Positions 21,999 through 33,892 of a stretch of DNA of 64,000 bases are shown in pieces. How positions within the stretch are numbered: position 1 is the first letter of the stretch; every line of letters begins with the position of its first letter. Source of the stretch: Rosistilla oblonga (GTDB lineage Bacteria; Planctomycetota; Planctomycetia; Pirellulales; Pirellulaceae); NCBI RefSeq assembly GCF_007751715.1, contig NZ_CP036292.1:2356001-2420000 (forward strand). Reading direction: 5' to 3'. The notes under the pieces were generated by a model. That model was not told the DNA's origin, made no database searches, and saw nothing but the letters and a program-made list of their open reading frames with translations. Made by a program: the position numbers and the translations under genes.

Positions 21999-23660
21999 CT
22001 ATTCCATCGGTTCGGGCTGCGAATCCAACAGGCTGCAGATCAGCGGCAACAATTGCTTCTTGCGGCTGACCACGTTTTCCAGCTTGTAGAGATTGCGGCC
22101 GACGCGTGGGTAATTGATCTCTTCCCAACAGGCCGGTTCGCTCGACATCATCAACAGGCTGCCCGACGAACTGATGTCGGTGACCAGCAGAGCGGCAAAG
22201 TCGAGCCCCTTCTCCTTGGCATGCCCCTCGAGCGCTTTGCGGATCTCTTGCTGCCGATCCCAGAACAGGCCAAATCCGAGCTCTTCGATCTGCGAGATCG
22301 AGAACCGATGCCCCGCTTCGCTGAACTCCTTGCAGTCCTCGGCGACAACTTCTTCGGGACTGCAGGTCTGCAGCGCCGATCCGATCTCGAAGAAATCGTG
22401 AGCGAATTCGTCCAGGTCACAAGTACATAGACTGGCCAACCAGCCATAGATCTCGCGATCGATGTCGGTTGTCGTCGGCGACCGCAGCTTGATCGTGTCG
22501 GAGATGATCCCCGAGGCCATGCAGAGCGCATAAGCGGGGGCCGGTTCGATCCCCGCGGCGCGATATCGCATCGCCACCAACGTGCACGTCGAACCAACCG
22601 GTTCGTTGATGAACCGGATCGGCTGGCTCGAACGCAGCCCGCCGCCCAAACGATGGTGATCCAAGACTTCGATAATTTCCGCCTCGGCAGCTCCGTCGAC
22701 CGCCTGCCCTAATTCGTTGTGATCGACAAGCACCAACTGAGGTTTGGGAGGATCGATCAGATCCGATTTCGACAACACGCCGCACAGTCGCTGCGAATCA
22801 TCGACGACAGGAAAGATCGACTGCCGCGAACGCTCGACGCTCGACCGCGCGTAAGCGATCGTGTCCTTGTTCGACAGCGAGAGGAATCGATCGGTGATCG
22901 CCGGTCCGATCGCACGAGCGCTTTTGATTCGGACCGTTGTCGTCGCGGTGTCGAATGGGCTGACCAGCACCGACACGTCTTTGGCTTTGGCCAGTTCCAG
23001 TAGGCCGGGCGAAAGGGTGTATCCGCCGGTGACAACTAAACACCGAACGCCACGCTCCAACGCCGGCAACTGGATCGTCGGGCGATCGCCGCTGACGACC
23101 AACAACTTTTCGGGCGGGTAGTCTTTGATGTGTTCGACGAAACCGTGAGCACTCATCGCCCCCACGCTGACGATAAAGTCATCGCGTTGGTCGGCGTTGC
23201 TGACATGTTGGAAGTGCCCCTTCAGACATTCGCAGATCTTGGCCAGGCTGGAGTTGACGGTCCGCGACTTGGTCGGATCGCCGTCGCCGTGGAAGACCAG
23301 TTCCAACAGATCCAACAAGTTGAGAATCCCGACCAATTCGCCTTCGCTGGAAAGAACCGGGATCGCTCGCAAGGAATGTTGCTTCAGTCGTTCGTAGACC
23401 TCCGAAAAGATGTCGGTATCACAAGCGGTGACGACATCGGTGCGGCAAACGTCTTCGACTTCCGGGCGGACATCCATCACGATTCGCGGCGTATCGAGCC
23501 CCGCCCTTCGCAAGACAAACTCAGTCCGCTTGTTGGGCGGGCCGCAGCAGCACGCAATCGCATCGGGCCGCGAGGTCTTCTTTAATAAGTTCGCATAGGC
23601 CAGCGCCGAACAAATCGCATCGGTATCGGGATTCTTGTGACCAAAGACAAATAGACTCAT
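21999..23660 (-). CDS. Mn-dependent inorganic pyrophosphatase-like DHH protein with CBS and DRTGG domains
   Basis: The 553-residue protein resembles CBS-domain family II inorganic pyrophosphatases. It has an N-terminal DHH part (GHKNPDTDAICSALAYA), a CBS motif near 75-130, a DRTGG-like insert (about 190-290), a second CBS, then the metal-binding LVLVDHNELGQAV and EVLDHHRLGG and a C-terminal DHHA2 domain. The catalysed reaction is probably pyrophosphate hydrolysis with adenine-nucleotide control through CBS. ATG 23660 starts MSLFVFGHKNPDTDA; the upstream extension in the open frame is not family-like. Confidence 0.88.
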   Translation of the reverse strand: MSLFVFGHKNPDTDAICSALAYANLLKKTSRPDAIACCCGPPNKRTEFVLRRAGLDTPRIVMDVRPEVEDVCRTDVVTACDTDIFSEVYERLKQHSLRAIPVLSSEGELVGILNLLDLLELVFHGDGDPTKSRTVNSSLAKICECLKGHFQHVSNADQRDDFIVSVGAMSAHGFVEHIKDYPPEKLLVVSGDRPTIQLPALERGVRCLVVTGGYTLSPGLLELAKAKDVSVLVSPFDTATTTVRIKSARAIGPAITDRFLSLSNKDTIAYARSSVERSRQSIFPVVDDSQRLCGVLSKSDLIDPPKPQLVLVDHNELGQAVDGAAEAEIIEVLDHHRLGGGLRSSQPIRFINEPVGSTCTLVAMRYRAAGIEPAPAYALCMASGIISDTIKLRSPTTTDIDREIYGWLASLCTCDLDEFAHDFFEIGSALQTCSPEEVVAEDCKEFSEAGHRFSISQIEELGFGLFWDRQQEIRKALEGHAKEKGLDFAALLVTDISSSGSLLMMSSEPACWEEINYPRVGRNLYKLENVVSRKKQLLPLICSLLDSQPEPME

Positions 23661-23826
23661 TGAAGGCCGCTGAGGGGTCGCTTGGAGGGAGGGCGTGAGA
23701 CGATGTGCAACACTTCCTGATCGTCCTCGATTCACCGCAGTGAAACAAGGTGCAGGCCGAAGTTTTGGCCTGGAATGCACCGCGCCATTGAAACGCCGAT
23801 GAATGGATCAACTAACCCCATCGACA

Positions 23827-24663
23827 CTAGCTACCCCAAACCTGTAACGGTTCCAAGCCACTCGGCAAGATTCCGCTGGCCGCCGCACGCCGGGAAAGCT
23901 GGCTGAGCGCGTTCGCACCGACCGGTCCCAAATCGACAGTCCAATCGTTGACGTACAGGTCGACGTGCTGCATCAGCACCTCGTCGTTGAACTCCTGGGC
24001 ATATCGTCGCATCGTCGGAATTGCCGCATTGCGATCGGCCATCGCGAAGCACAGCGAATCGTGAATCACGGCCTGCACGCGCGCCAGCGTCTCGTCGGGC
24101 AAGCTTCGCCGCGCGACCAAACCGCCCAGCGGCAAAGGGCACCCGGTTTCGGATTCCCATCGCGTGCCGAGATCCTCTACCAGACCAAGCCCTTCGGACT
24201 GCCAAGTGAATCGGCCCTCGTGGATGCAGACTCCAAAGTCGGCTTCGCCGCGTCGCAGCATCGGCATGATCTGCGAAAAGACGACCTGCTGCAGCCCCGT
24301 CTTTTGGGGATAGAACAACTGAAACAGTAACGTTGCCGTGGTGTGTCGTCCGGGACAGAGTGTCGTCTGTGAAAGCGAATCCGGAACCTGCCCCCCGCGA
24401 GCCGAAAGCAGCAACGGGCCGACGCCAAACCCAAGCGCCGATCCGCTTGGCAGAACCACCGTCTGATCGGCCAACAGTAGTGCGGCGTGGAAGCTGGTTT
24501 TGGCGACGTCAAAATCGCCAGCGAACAAGCGGTCGTTCAGCTGTTGAATGTCGAGCAGTTCGATTTCGAAATCGAGCCCTCGCCAATCGACCAACCGCTC
24601 CATCAAGGCGTGAAATGTGAAAGTGTCGTTTGGGCAGGTTGATATTCCGAGTCGAATTTTCAT
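23827..24663 (-). CDS. mqnD: 1,4-dihydroxy-6-naphthoate synthase (futalosine pathway)
   Basis: The 278-residue MqnD has the periplasmic-binding-protein-like fold and converts cyclic dehypoxanthinyl futalosine to 1,4-dihydroxy-6-naphthoate in menaquinone synthesis. Recognisable blocks are MKIRLGISTCPNDTFTFHAL, DVAKTSFHAA, and GEADFGVCIHEGRFTW (the catalytic His is in the last). Its ATG overlaps the stop of mqnB (ATGA), so the two are translationally coupled. Confidence 0.95.
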   Translation of the reverse strand: MKIRLGISTCPNDTFTFHALMERLVDWRGLDFEIELLDIQQLNDRLFAGDFDVAKTSFHAALLLADQTVVLPSGSALGFGVGPLLLSARGGQVPDSLSQTTLCPGRHTTATLLFQLFYPQKTGLQQVVFSQIMPMLRRGEADFGVCIHEGRFTWQSEGLGLVEDLGTRWESETGCPLPLGGLVARRSLPDETLARVQAVIHDSLCFAMADRNAAIPTMRRYAQEFNDEVLMQHVDLYVNDWTVDLGPVGANALSQLSRRAAASGILPSGLEPLQVWGS

Positions 24664-25373
24664 TCGCAATTTGCTCCGTTGGCCGGACGATCTAAAACGT
24701 GTTGCAACAATTCGCTGGCGGCATCCAACGCCGCTGCGATTCGCCATCGCGACTTGTCCCGATCCCCGGCGATGTTTGAAATTCCACGGACGATCGTCAG
24801 CGGAACGCCGTGCATCCGGCAGGCCATCGCCACGGCAAAACCTTCCATATCCTCGGCAACCGCTGCGGGGAAACGCTGCAGATAGCCTTGCACGTCGGCC
24901 TCGCTTGCCGATGCCGAACAGACGGTGACCAAATCCCGAGCAGCCTCCGCGGCGGCGGCGGGAGCCAACGTGAGACGGTCCCCAATGGCGTCCCCCGTCT
25001 CCGGCGACCACTGATTCCAGCCCAATTCGCTGGCACTTTGAAAGTCGGCTCCGCCTCCAGCGCCGATCCCGTGGCAGCTGACCGAATCGAATTCGCTAGC
25101 TTGGCCAACCGCCAACCGATCTCCGACCGCGCCGGCGATTCCGACTAAAAAAACTCGAGCCGGTCGATGCAGTGCAATCAGGCTGGCAGTTCGCGCTGCC
25201 GCGGCGATCGGTCCAAAACCGCAAAGCTCTAACCTGACAGAGGTTGCGGCAACTAGCGAACCGCGAACCCGGGCCAATTCCCCAGGGGTTGGAACCAGCA
25301 CCAAACGCTCCCGCGACGGGCTAAAGTTCGCCGTGTGGTCGCCCTCGGATGTGTCAGGGACTGGATCGATCAT
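24660..25373 (-). CDS. mqnB: Futalosine hydrolase
   Basis: The 237-residue nucleosidase of the MTA/SAH type releases hypoxanthine from futalosine. Visible motifs are FLVGIAGAVGDRLAVGQ (phosphorylase-fold core), VAEDMEGFAVAMACRMHGVP and IVRGISNIAGDRDKSRW. Start ATG 25373 is chosen because the protein core starts soon after; an upstream ATG (25487) is in-frame but not family-like. First gene of the mqnB-mqnD pair; mqnA, mqnC and later genes are elsewhere. Confidence 0.93.
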   Translation of the reverse strand: MIDPVPDTSEGDHTANFSPSRERLVLVPTPGELARVRGSLVAATSVRLELCGFGPIAAAARTASLIALHRPARVFLVGIAGAVGDRLAVGQASEFDSVSCHGIGAGGGADFQSASELGWNQWSPETGDAIGDRLTLAPAAAAEAARDLVTVCSASASEADVQGYLQRFPAAVAEDMEGFAVAMACRMHGVPLTIVRGISNIAGDRDKSRWRIAAALDAASELLQHVLDRPANGANCE

Positions 25374-25666
25374 TACAATGGACGGTAGCAGGGGATTGGT
25401 TGACCGCAGGTTCCAAGAGACGAACAATTCCCTGGTACCACCGCGATATCGACGGACCGTTCCGGCCGGCATCACTTGCCGAACCAAACGAACATCCGTA
25501 ACTTTTCATATTGTTTCTGACCGGCTAATCGGAAAACTCTTTGATTCCTTGGGAACCAATGGGGCTTGCGAATTAGTCTTACATAATAGGTAATGGAGTC
25601 GTTGGGAAACCACAGGGCTCTCCACGATTTTTACGTTCGGCCCCCCTCCAAGAAATCGTAACTGCC

Positions 25667-26131
25667 ATGACCACCACCGCTGCTGCAACTCGCTGGTTTA
25701 CGCCCGCCAAGGCCGACAAGACCCTGCCGCTGGTCAGTGCGATCGTGTCGGACATCAAAGAACTGCGCGAAGCTGTCAAATTGCGGCAGTCGCGAGTCGA
25801 TGAAGTCCTGATGTCGCGTCCCGACGCCTCTTCGGGGCCTTACCACGAAGAGCTCGAAGCGATGCGGCGATCGCTCGACGAAGATCGTCGCCAGATTCGC
25901 GCGTTCATCAGCGAACTGACAGCGATCGGTGCGGAGATCGTCGAAGGCGACGATTCGGCTGTCGAGTTTCCCGCCTGGGTCGAAGACCGCGCGGTGCGAC
26001 TGCGATGGTCGCTCAACGATCCGGGAGTCAGCTCCTGGCGTGAACTTGCCGATCCGATCACAACCGACCGCGACATCGATAGCGTTCTGTTCGGCGAAGG
26101 TCCCGACATCGCCAGCTACAGCGGCCGCTAA
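25667..26131 (+). CDS. DUF2203 family protein
   Basis: The 154-residue helical protein begins with WFTPAKADKTLPLVSAIVSDI and ends with VEFPAWVEDRAVRLRWSLNDPGVSSWREL, the DUF2203 pattern (a GR-x-V-x-L-C-W-x-x-x-E...W-H-x-L-like block). A central coiled-coil-like region is rich in Glu and Arg. The molecular role is unknown. It is divergent from mqnB, with about 290 bases between. Confidence 0.85.
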   Translation: MTTTAAATRWFTPAKADKTLPLVSAIVSDIKELREAVKLRQSRVDEVLMSRPDASSGPYHEELEAMRRSLDEDRRQIRAFISELTAIGAEIVEGDDSAVEFPAWVEDRAVRLRWSLNDPGVSSWRELADPITTDRDIDSVLFGEGPDIASYSGR

Positions 26132-26315
26132 GCCGCTGACGCAGCTTCATGCTTGCGACTCGCCGAGTCGCCTCTACGCTCTCGCTGCCCGAGCCCGCTG
26201 CACGCGAATTGCATTCGCACGACGGAATCGCCGAACCGGTAAAAGCGTTCGCACGTGCCGCTGCCCAACCTCTCGCGACTCGTCACCCGCGACAATTCCC
26301 GCTCGGTCAATCGAT

Positions 26316-26352
26316 AAAAAAACAGGACCTCGAATTCGATTCGAGGTCCTGT
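26316..26352 (-). terminator. Intrinsic terminator of the nqr operon
   Basis: On the minus strand a perfect 13-bp stem (ACAGGACCTCGAA with its complement, loop of 5) is followed by a run of Ts (A-tract 26316-26322 on the plus strand). It lies 70 bases past the nqrF stop. The plus-strand gene DUF2203 ends upstream, but no T-tract serves it. Confidence 0.9.
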
Positions 26353-26422
26353 CATAAAGCTTTGATTGCGACCGGCGTCGCCCGCGGGCAAACCGATCTG
26401 CTGATCTGCCGTTCGCTGGCCC

Positions 26423-27643
<1,221 letters not shown>

Positions 27644-27733
27644 AGGGAAATTACTCGTTACCAGTGTTTCCAGAATGCATAAATTTGAAAAAGTTAAACG
27701 CTACCGCGACGACTCATGCGTCGCAGCAGTTGT

Positions 27734-28348
27734 TTAGATGCCGCCGAAGGCCATGAAAGCCATCGCCATCAAACCGACGGTGATAAAAGTGATTCCCAAG
27801 CCACGAAGTCCCGGTGGGACATCCGAATACTTCATCTTCTCACGAATTCCCGCAAGCGCGGCAATCGCCAACGCCCATCCAACGCCCGAGCCCAAACCGT
27901 AGGTAACGCTCTGTGCGAAATCGTATTCGCGTTGGACCATGAACAAACTACCACCCAAGATGGCGCAGTTCACAGTGATCAGCGGCAGGAAGATTCCCAA
28001 CGCGTTGTACAGCGGTGGAAAGAAGCGATCCAACACCATCTCGAGAATCTGGACCATCGCGGCGATCACGCCGATGTAGCTGATAAAGCCCAGGAATTCC
28101 AAGTTCAGCGTCGCATATTCGCTACCCAGAAAGCGTGCCAACGCACCCTCTTTCAACAGGTAGGTGTAGATCAAATTGTTAGCGGGAACCGTGATCGATT
28201 GGATCACGATCACAGCCAGGCCAAGGCCGACGGCGGTCTTCACATTTTTGGAGATCGCCAAGAAGGTGCACATTCCCAAGAAAAAGGCTAACGCCAAGTT
28301 CTCGATGAAGACAGCCTTCATAAAGATAGTCATCAATGATTCGTTCAC
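27734..28348 (-). CDS. nqrE: Na+-NQR subunit E
   Basis: The 204-residue integral membrane protein has about six helices and forms part of the Na+ channel and the intramembrane iron site with NqrD. It carries the family cysteine in [10 protein letters not shown] and the second in [13 protein letters not shown], which ligate the iron centre. One base separates it from nqrD. Confidence 0.97.
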   Translation of the reverse strand: MNESLMTIFMKAVFIENLALAFFLGMCTFLAISKNVKTAVGLGLAVIVIQSITVPANNLIYTYLLKEGALARFLGSEYATLNLEFLGFISYIGVIAAMVQILEMVLDRFFPPLYNALGIFLPLITVNCAILGGSLFMVQREYDFAQSVTYGLGSGVGWALAIAALAGIREKMKYSDVPPGLRGLGITFITVGLMAMAFMAFGGI

Positions 28349-28349
28349 G

Positions 28350-28976
28350 TTAAGCCTCCTCGACTTGTTCGGGCCGTGCGACTCGAATCGCCCAGATCAG
28401 GAAACCGATCAGGAAAAACGCACTCGGTGGCAACAACATCAAGTTGTTGGGGTTGTACCAACCACCGTTGCGAGTCAATTCCATCACCTGGTATCCGAAC
28501 AGCGATCCGTTGCCCAGTAGTTCTCGGAAAAACGCAACGACCATCAGCACCATGCTGTAACCGAGACCGTTGCCGATGCCGTCAAGGAAGCTCATCCCGA
28601 CGCTATTTTTCATTGCAAAGCCTTCGGCGCGTCCCATCACGATACAGTTCGTGATGATTAGACCGACGAAGACCGACAATTGTTTACTGATGTCGTACAG
28701 GTAAGCCTTCAACAATTGATCGACCAGAATCACCAGCGACGCGATCACTGTCATCTGTACGATGATCCGGATGTTGCTGGGGATGTAGGTTCGGATCGAG
28801 CTGACCGCGGCGTTACTGGCCGCCACCACGCAGGTTACCGCCAAGCACATCACAAACGCTGTGCTCATCTTGTTGGTAACCGCCAAGGCGGAACAGATCC
28901 CGAGGATTTGCAGGGCGATTGGGTTGTTGTGGAAGATCGGTCCCAGCAAAACGTCTTTTGATTTTATAGCAGCCAT
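28350..28976 (-). CDS. nqrD: Na+-NQR subunit D
   Basis: The 208-residue membrane subunit is paralogous to NqrE. Cysteine-bearing helices [13 protein letters not shown] and [17 protein letters not shown] are present and contribute to the iron site. It directly abuts nqrC, with no gap. Confidence 0.97.
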   Translation of the reverse strand: MAAIKSKDVLLGPIFHNNPIALQILGICSALAVTNKMSTAFVMCLAVTCVVAASNAAVSSIRTYIPSNIRIIVQMTVIASLVILVDQLLKAYLYDISKQLSVFVGLIITNCIVMGRAEGFAMKNSVGMSFLDGIGNGLGYSMVLMVVAFFRELLGNGSLFGYQVMELTRNGGWYNPNNLMLLPPSAFFLIGFLIWAIRVARPEQVEEA

Positions 28977-29798
28977 CTATGACTTCCCTCCCGATTTTGG
29001 AAGTTCCGTTTTGAGTTTCGCGAGATACGGTTTGAAACCGTCTTCACTGACCCAGTAACGAACCAGATTCGTGACACCACGACAGGTGATCGTCGCCCCA
29101 CTGAGGCCGTCGACCAGGTAGTTGTCATCCAACGGCGCGGGGCCCTTGCTGACACCCAACTCCGGCTGACCTTCATCGTTGTAAATTGTCAAACCTTCCC
29201 ATTCGGCCTTCCAAGCGGGATTGTCGACTTCACCACCCAAGCCCGGCGTTTCACCATGTTCGTAGAACGTGATGCCTTTGACGGTCTCTAGGTTCTTATC
29301 CAAGGCGAGGAAACCGTACAGCGTCGACCAGAGTCCGTTGCCGTAAACCGGCAACACAACTTGCGACAACTGTCCATCAGCCGTTTTCACCAGGTAGACC
29401 TTGGAGACAGTTTCCCGTCGTCCGAGCCCGATTGGATAAGCGGTATCGCCGATGGCGGTGCTTTCATCTTTATCGCGAGCCGCTTTGCGAGGATCAAACG
29501 ACTTGACCTCCTCGGGGCTTGCTTCGACATAGTCGCCCGTTTCGAGATCGACCAACTTGGTCTCGATCTGTTCGAACAACGTTTCAACTTGAGTCTTGGT
29601 CAATTGGTTCGCTGGAATCCCCAACTGCTCCATCGCCATCCCGGTCGCGTCGAGAATGTTCTTCTGGACGTCGAGCGCTTTGTTGATCTCTTGCAGCGGT
29701 TTCAGCTTGACGGCGGCGACGCTGACCAAGCTGGAGCAAACCAGACACAGGACCAGAGCGACCAAAACCGTATTGGTCATTGAATCACGAGGTGGCAT
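28977..29798 (-). CDS. nqrC: Na+-NQR subunit C
   Basis: The protein of about 273 residues has one N-terminal helix ([21 protein letters not shown]) and a periplasmic FMN-binding domain. FMN is bound covalently to a threonine in the motif [10 protein letters not shown]. The ATG at 29798 overlaps the end of nqrB by 14 bases and gives [13 protein letters not shown] like other NqrC; ATG 29780 is an alternative. The window contains no apbE, the flavin transferase this modification needs. Confidence 0.95.
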   Translation of the reverse strand: MPPRDSMTNTVLVALVLCLVCSSLVSVAAVKLKPLQEINKALDVQKNILDATGMAMEQLGIPANQLTKTQVETLFEQIETKLVDLETGDYVEASPEEVKSFDPRKAARDKDESTAIGDTAYPIGLGRRETVSKVYLVKTADGQLSQVVLPVYGNGLWSTLYGFLALDKNLETVKGITFYEHGETPGLGGEVDNPAWKAEWEGLTIYNDEGQPELGVSKGPAPLDDNYLVDGLSGATITCRGVTNLVRYWVSEDGFKPYLAKLKTELPKSGGKS

Positions 29799-31143
29799 AA
29801 CGAGCGACCCTCCGTTTGATGTTGGCTTGAGCAACGTAATAATCGATCAGTGGAGCGAACACGTTGGCGAACAGGATCGCCAGCATGATGCCTTCTGGAT
29901 AAGCGGGGTTCACAACACGAACCAGGATCGTCATGAATCCGATCAGCACGCCGTAGATCCAGCGTCCGGTGTTGGTCATCGCTGCGGAGACCGGGTCGGT
30001 CGCCATGAAGACCGCACCGAATGCGAATCCGCCGACAACCAAGTGCCACATCGGCGGCATCTCGAACATCGCGTACTTGTCGCTGCCGATCGCGTTCATC
30101 AACGCTGCGGTTGCAACCGCACCGACCACGGTACCAGCCATGATCCGCCACGATCCGATGCCCGCGGCGATCAGAATCGCTGCTCCGATCAAGCACGCCA
30201 AAGCGCTTGTCTCGCCCATCGAACCTTGGATCGTTCCCAGGAAACAGTCCCACCAGGTGAGCGTTTGCGTTCCCCATGAGGTCGCGATTCCGCCGGCAAC
30301 CAAGTCACCCGCTGCGTCGAATTCGCCAGTCACAGGAGCCATGCCAGCTCCGGGAACCGCCGATGCCATCGCACCCAGGCTGGTTGCACCGCTGAAGCCG
30401 TCGACCGCGGTCCAAACCTTGTCGCCGCTGATCTCACCAGCGTAAGCAAAGTACAGAAACGCACGGGCGGTCAACGCGGGGTTAAGGAAGTTGCGGCCGG
30501 TGCCGCCGAAGACCTCTTTACCAACGATCACGCCAAACGCAATTCCGATGGCGACCTGCCACAGCGGAATCGTGGGCGGTAGCGTCAGCGGAAACAGCAA
30601 GCCGGTAACCAGGAAGCCCTCGTTGATTTCATGGCCGCGAACGACACAGAACAGAGCTTCGATGTGACCACCGACAAACATGCAGACGATGTAGATGGGC
30701 AGGAAGTGCAACGCGCCGAAGACAAAGTTGTCGACAAAGCTGCCCGGATCGCGCCCCAAACCAATCGCCGTTTGGATCGTGTAGTGCCAATCGGTCTTGG
30801 CCAGCTTGCGGAGCGGAATCTCGGTCTTGGGGACCAGTTCGTATTCCGCGGGGGTCAGGATTTCGTAGCCCGCCGATTCCATCTTGGCCATCGCCAAATT
30901 GGCTTGGTAGCCGGTGTTCCACATCGCAAACAGCGTGCAGGGAATCAAAGCGACCACGACCATGATCATCATCCGTTTCAGGTCGATGTTGTCGCGGACG
31001 TGGGTGGAACCTTTGGCAACGTGTCCCGGAGTGTACAGAAACGTATCGGGCGCTTCGTACATCGGATGGAGCATTGCCAGCGGTGAGCCTTTTTTGAACC
31101 AAGGCTCGACCTTCTGGTCGAGAAATTCTCGCAGCGCTTTCAT
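29785..31143 (-). CDS. nqrB: Na+-NQR subunit B
   Basis: The 452-residue membrane subunit has about ten helices and is the quinone- and riboflavin-carrying subunit. The second covalent FMN threonine is in [13 protein letters not shown], and the family block [22 protein letters not shown] is intact. It starts 143 bases after nqrA, an unusually long spacer for this operon. Confidence 0.97.
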   Translation of the reverse strand: MKALREFLDQKVEPWFKKGSPLAMLHPMYEAPDTFLYTPGHVAKGSTHVRDNIDLKRMMIMVVVALIPCTLFAMWNTGYQANLAMAKMESAGYEILTPAEYELVPKTEIPLRKLAKTDWHYTIQTAIGLGRDPGSFVDNFVFGALHFLPIYIVCMFVGGHIEALFCVVRGHEINEGFLVTGLLFPLTLPPTIPLWQVAIGIAFGVIVGKEVFGGTGRNFLNPALTARAFLYFAYAGEISGDKVWTAVDGFSGATSLGAMASAVPGAGMAPVTGEFDAAGDLVAGGIATSWGTQTLTWWDCFLGTIQGSMGETSALACLIGAAILIAAGIGSWRIMAGTVVGAVATAALMNAIGSDKYAMFEMPPMWHLVVGGFAFGAVFMATDPVSAAMTNTGRWIYGVLIGFMTILVRVVNPAYPEGIMLAILFANVFAPLIDYYVAQANIKRRVARYATS

Positions 31144-31286
31144 GATATAAGGGGCTACGTTAGTGGTGAGTGATAAAGCGACGTGACGCTAGCCGCGAAT
31201 AATAGTTCGAAAGCGGCAACCGCTTGGGGCTGGGCTTTCGTTTCATTTTGTCTTGCGCCAGCCGGGCTCGGCGGCGGCCGACAGGA

Positions 31287-32624
31287 TCAGCCTTCGATTT
31301 CGATCGTGGTCAGATTCTCTCGCAAGATCTCACCAAATTCGTATTTGCCTGGGCAGACAAACGTGCAAAGTGCCAGATCTTCTTCTTCGAGTTCCAAAGC
31401 GCCCAACTGCTGCGCCTCTTCGGTGTCGCGAACGATCAACGATCGCAACAATTGAGTCGGCAGGATGTCCAATGGCATCACCCGTTCGTACGACCCGATC
31501 GGAACCATCGCCCGTTCGCTGCCGTGGGTGCCGGTGTTCATCGCAAATCGCTTGCCGGGGGTCAGTGCCGAAGCAAAGACTCGCGTGATCGAGAACTTGT
31601 CGAAGCCGGGCTTTTGCCAGCCCAAGAACTCGCGTTCGTTCCCTTCCTTCAGCACGCTGACCTGAGTGTGGTAGCGGCCCAAGAACATGCAAGGTTCGGT
31701 AGCGGTGCGACCGCCAAGGATCGAACCCGATACGATTCGCAGGTTGTCCCCTTCGAGTTCACCCGAGGTCAATTGAGTCAGATCGGCACCCAAACGTGTT
31801 TCGATCAAGCGTGGCTTGGTGACGCAGGGACCGGCCAGCGAAATGATCCGCGTCGGATCCAACTTGCCAGTCGCAAACAACTGTCCGATTGCGATCACGT
31901 CTTGATATCCGATGTACCAAACCGTTTTGGTCGGCCCAACGGGATCCAAGTAATGGATGTGAGTGCCAGGCAAACCGGCGGGATGCGGACCGCTGAAATC
32001 ACTCAGCGTGACGCCATCGACGTTTGCTCCGGGGATATCGGCATCGGGGTTCTTGCAGACAAACGTCTTGCCAGCGGTCAGCTTCTTGATCGCGTTCAGA
32101 CCGATCGAAAACTGCTCCGCCTTGCCACGCATGACAACCGAAGGATCGGCAGCCAAAGGATGCGTGTCGATCGCTTGAACAAAGATCGAATGCGGTTGGC
32201 TGCCTGGAGCGGGCACCTTGCCGAAGGGACGTGTGCGGAACGCCGACCACAGACCGCTGGCGGCCAGCACTTCGGTGATCGCTTCGCCACTGGCGGAGCT
32301 CAGATCGCTAGGCGTTTCAAAGGTTTCGCTGTCGTCACCTTCGATTTCGATCACCAGCGATTCAAAGCGACGCTTTGCTCCGCGGTTGATTTCGACAACC
32401 GTTCCCGCGGCGGGAGCGGTGTAGGTGACACCAGCGGTCTTCTTGTCAGAAAATACAGCCTGGCCCAACTTTACCTTGTCGCCGACGTTCACAAGCATGG
32501 TCGGCTTCATACCGATGTAGTCGTCTCCCACAAGCGCGACACGGGTGATCGCATGGGACGATTCGACAAGCTGCTGTGGCTCGCCGGAGATCGGTACGTT
32601 CAAGCCTTTGGTGATAGTGGTCAT
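31287..32624 (-). CDS. nqrA: Na+-NQR subunit A
   Basis: The 445-residue peripheral subunit lacks cofactors. It begins [20 protein letters not shown] and shows family blocks such as [40 protein letters not shown] and [24 protein letters not shown]. It is the first gene of nqrABCDEF; the complex couples NADH oxidation to Na+ export. A perfect CRP-like palindrome lies 60 bases before the ATG. Confidence 0.97.
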   Translation of the reverse strand: MTTITKGLNVPISGEPQQLVESSHAITRVALVGDDYIGMKPTMLVNVGDKVKLGQAVFSDKKTAGVTYTAPAAGTVVEINRGAKRRFESLVIEIEGDDSETFETPSDLSSASGEAITEVLAASGLWSAFRTRPFGKVPAPGSQPHSIFVQAIDTHPLAADPSVVMRGKAEQFSIGLNAIKKLTAGKTFVCKNPDADIPGANVDGVTLSDFSGPHPAGLPGTHIHYLDPVGPTKTVWYIGYQDVIAIGQLFATGKLDPTRIISLAGPCVTKPRLIETRLGADLTQLTSGELEGDNLRIVSGSILGGRTATEPCMFLGRYHTQVSVLKEGNEREFLGWQKPGFDKFSITRVFASALTPGKRFAMNTGTHGSERAMVPIGSYERVMPLDILPTQLLRSLIVRDTEEAQQLGALELEEEDLALCTFVCPGKYEFGEILRENLTTIEIEG

Positions 32625-33352
32625 TCTCGGTCACCGATTCCTCGAGAGAGCGAACCGCCTAAGTAAAATGTTGACGGGAACCTATTGTGAAAATTTTCAC
32701 AAGCCATAGGTTAAAGAAAGCTCGCAGTTGGATAGTTCAACTTCGAGCATTCGCTAACCGGGCAACAACGCGCGTATCATAACGAAACTTCGTCGCGACT
32801 GTAACGCCTGATGCAGAAAGGAATCTCAGCCTTCCACCTGCCCGAAATCTTTCGGACAAGCCAAGTTATTTCGCGACGAGATCCTGGGAAACTATTGCAC
32901 AGTCGATAGCGAATGACAACGGCACCTCGTCAGTTTCCCGAGCCGCCACGTCGGATCTTTGTCCAAAACGCCGACTGAAAAAGAGAACAACGGAGCGGAG
33001 AGTTCCCCAGAATCGCACTAACGGACAGCAGCTCACCCGATCGATTCAACCGAGGCCAGAAGCCGCCAGTAACAGCTGAGATTTATTTTTGTCGCTCCGC
33101 TCGCAGCGATTACCGGCCCCTCTTACGGAACATGAGATACCGCACACCGAACCATCGGAGATTCCGCTCCCGGGCGTGCGATCTGCAAGCTCCGAGTTCT
33201 AGAAATTTTTTAGTCCCCCACGCCGGACCGCTACCTCAGCCAGAACAGCTTAGGGGGAGAGTCCGAAGCATTTTGGCGCGTCGGTCCCGGGCGGGATTCA
33301 AGACCGCCGCGATACTGCCGAGAAGCGAAAAGGAGATCCGACAGCGAGGGAT
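32625..33352. other. Long leader region upstream of nqrA
   Basis: This 728-base stretch has no convincing gene. Apart from the palindrome at 32685-32702 and a possible TACTTA -10 box (minus strand, 32665-32660), I see only short weak inverted repeats and an AT-rich spot near 33205. A plus-strand frame at 33132-33356 is arginine-rich and unsupported. A small RNA or a long untranslated leader is possible but cannot be shown. Confidence 0.4.
32685..32702. promoter_or_regulatory. CRP/FNR-type operator candidate upstream of nqrA
   Basis: TTGTGAAAATTTTCACAA is a perfect 18-base palindrome that contains the full CRP consensus TGTGA-N6-TCACA. Its centre is about 41 bases before a plausible start point downstream of a TACTTA box, the spacing of class II activator sites. 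The regulator is inferred only from the motif. Confidence 0.55.
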
Positions 33353-33892
33353 CTAGCCGTCGATCGCAAAGGTCGATTCGACTTTGACGATCGCTTGGTC
33401 CTCGGGGAAGGTGTGGATCGCTTGGATCATCATCGATCGCGCTCGGGTCTCGATATTGATGTAGCTGACAGCTCCCATCGCGATTCGTCCGTTGGAATCG
33501 AAGCGATGCAGCAGGCCCTCGGTGGCGTCGGCGGTCAATTGCTTTTGAATCGTCCAAAACAGATCGGTGGCGACCGGTTCGAGCGTAAACCGCGTGGAAT
33601 AGGTGACGCCCGATCGACATTCGGCGCGGTCGGTTCGCGAACCGCGGAGCGGGTATTCCATCAACCGGCGGCGGGTCGGCAGCAACTGCTGCGACGACGC
33701 TGCGACTTCGGAGATCGTGATCCCATTGCCGCGCCAGGTGACGACATGCCCGGAATTGGTGATCGAGATCTCCGCATGGAAGGCATCGCGTTGGATCCGC
33801 CGGGACCGATGGAATTCGAACAGTTCGGGATGTAGCGACCGCCCGAATACCTGAAATGTCAGTTCGGCGATCTTGGGGCGGACGGATAACAC
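33353..33892 (-). CDS. DUF2617 family protein
   Basis: The protein of about 179 residues begins (GTG 33892) VLSVRPKIAELTFQVFGRSLHPELFE, which matches my recollection of the DUF2617 family of planctomycetes and actinobacteria. It contains ISITNSGHVVTWRGNGITISEV and an acidic C-terminus (AIVKVESTFAIDG). The role is unknown. GTG is preferred over the upstream ATG (33970), whose added residues are not family-like. Family assignment from memory, moderately sure. Confidence 0.7.
   Translation of the reverse strand: MLSVRPKIAELTFQVFGRSLHPELFEFHRSRRIQRDAFHAEISITNSGHVVTWRGNGITISEVAASSQQLLPTRRRLMEYPLRGSRTDRAECRSGVTYSTRFTLEPVATDLFWTIQKQLTADATEGLLHRFDSNGRIAMGAVSYINIETRARSMMIQAIHTFPEDQAIVKVESTFAIDG

Noticed and set aside
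30631-31086. Plus-strand frame opposite nqrB
   Set aside because: Antisense shadow; nqrB is unambiguous.
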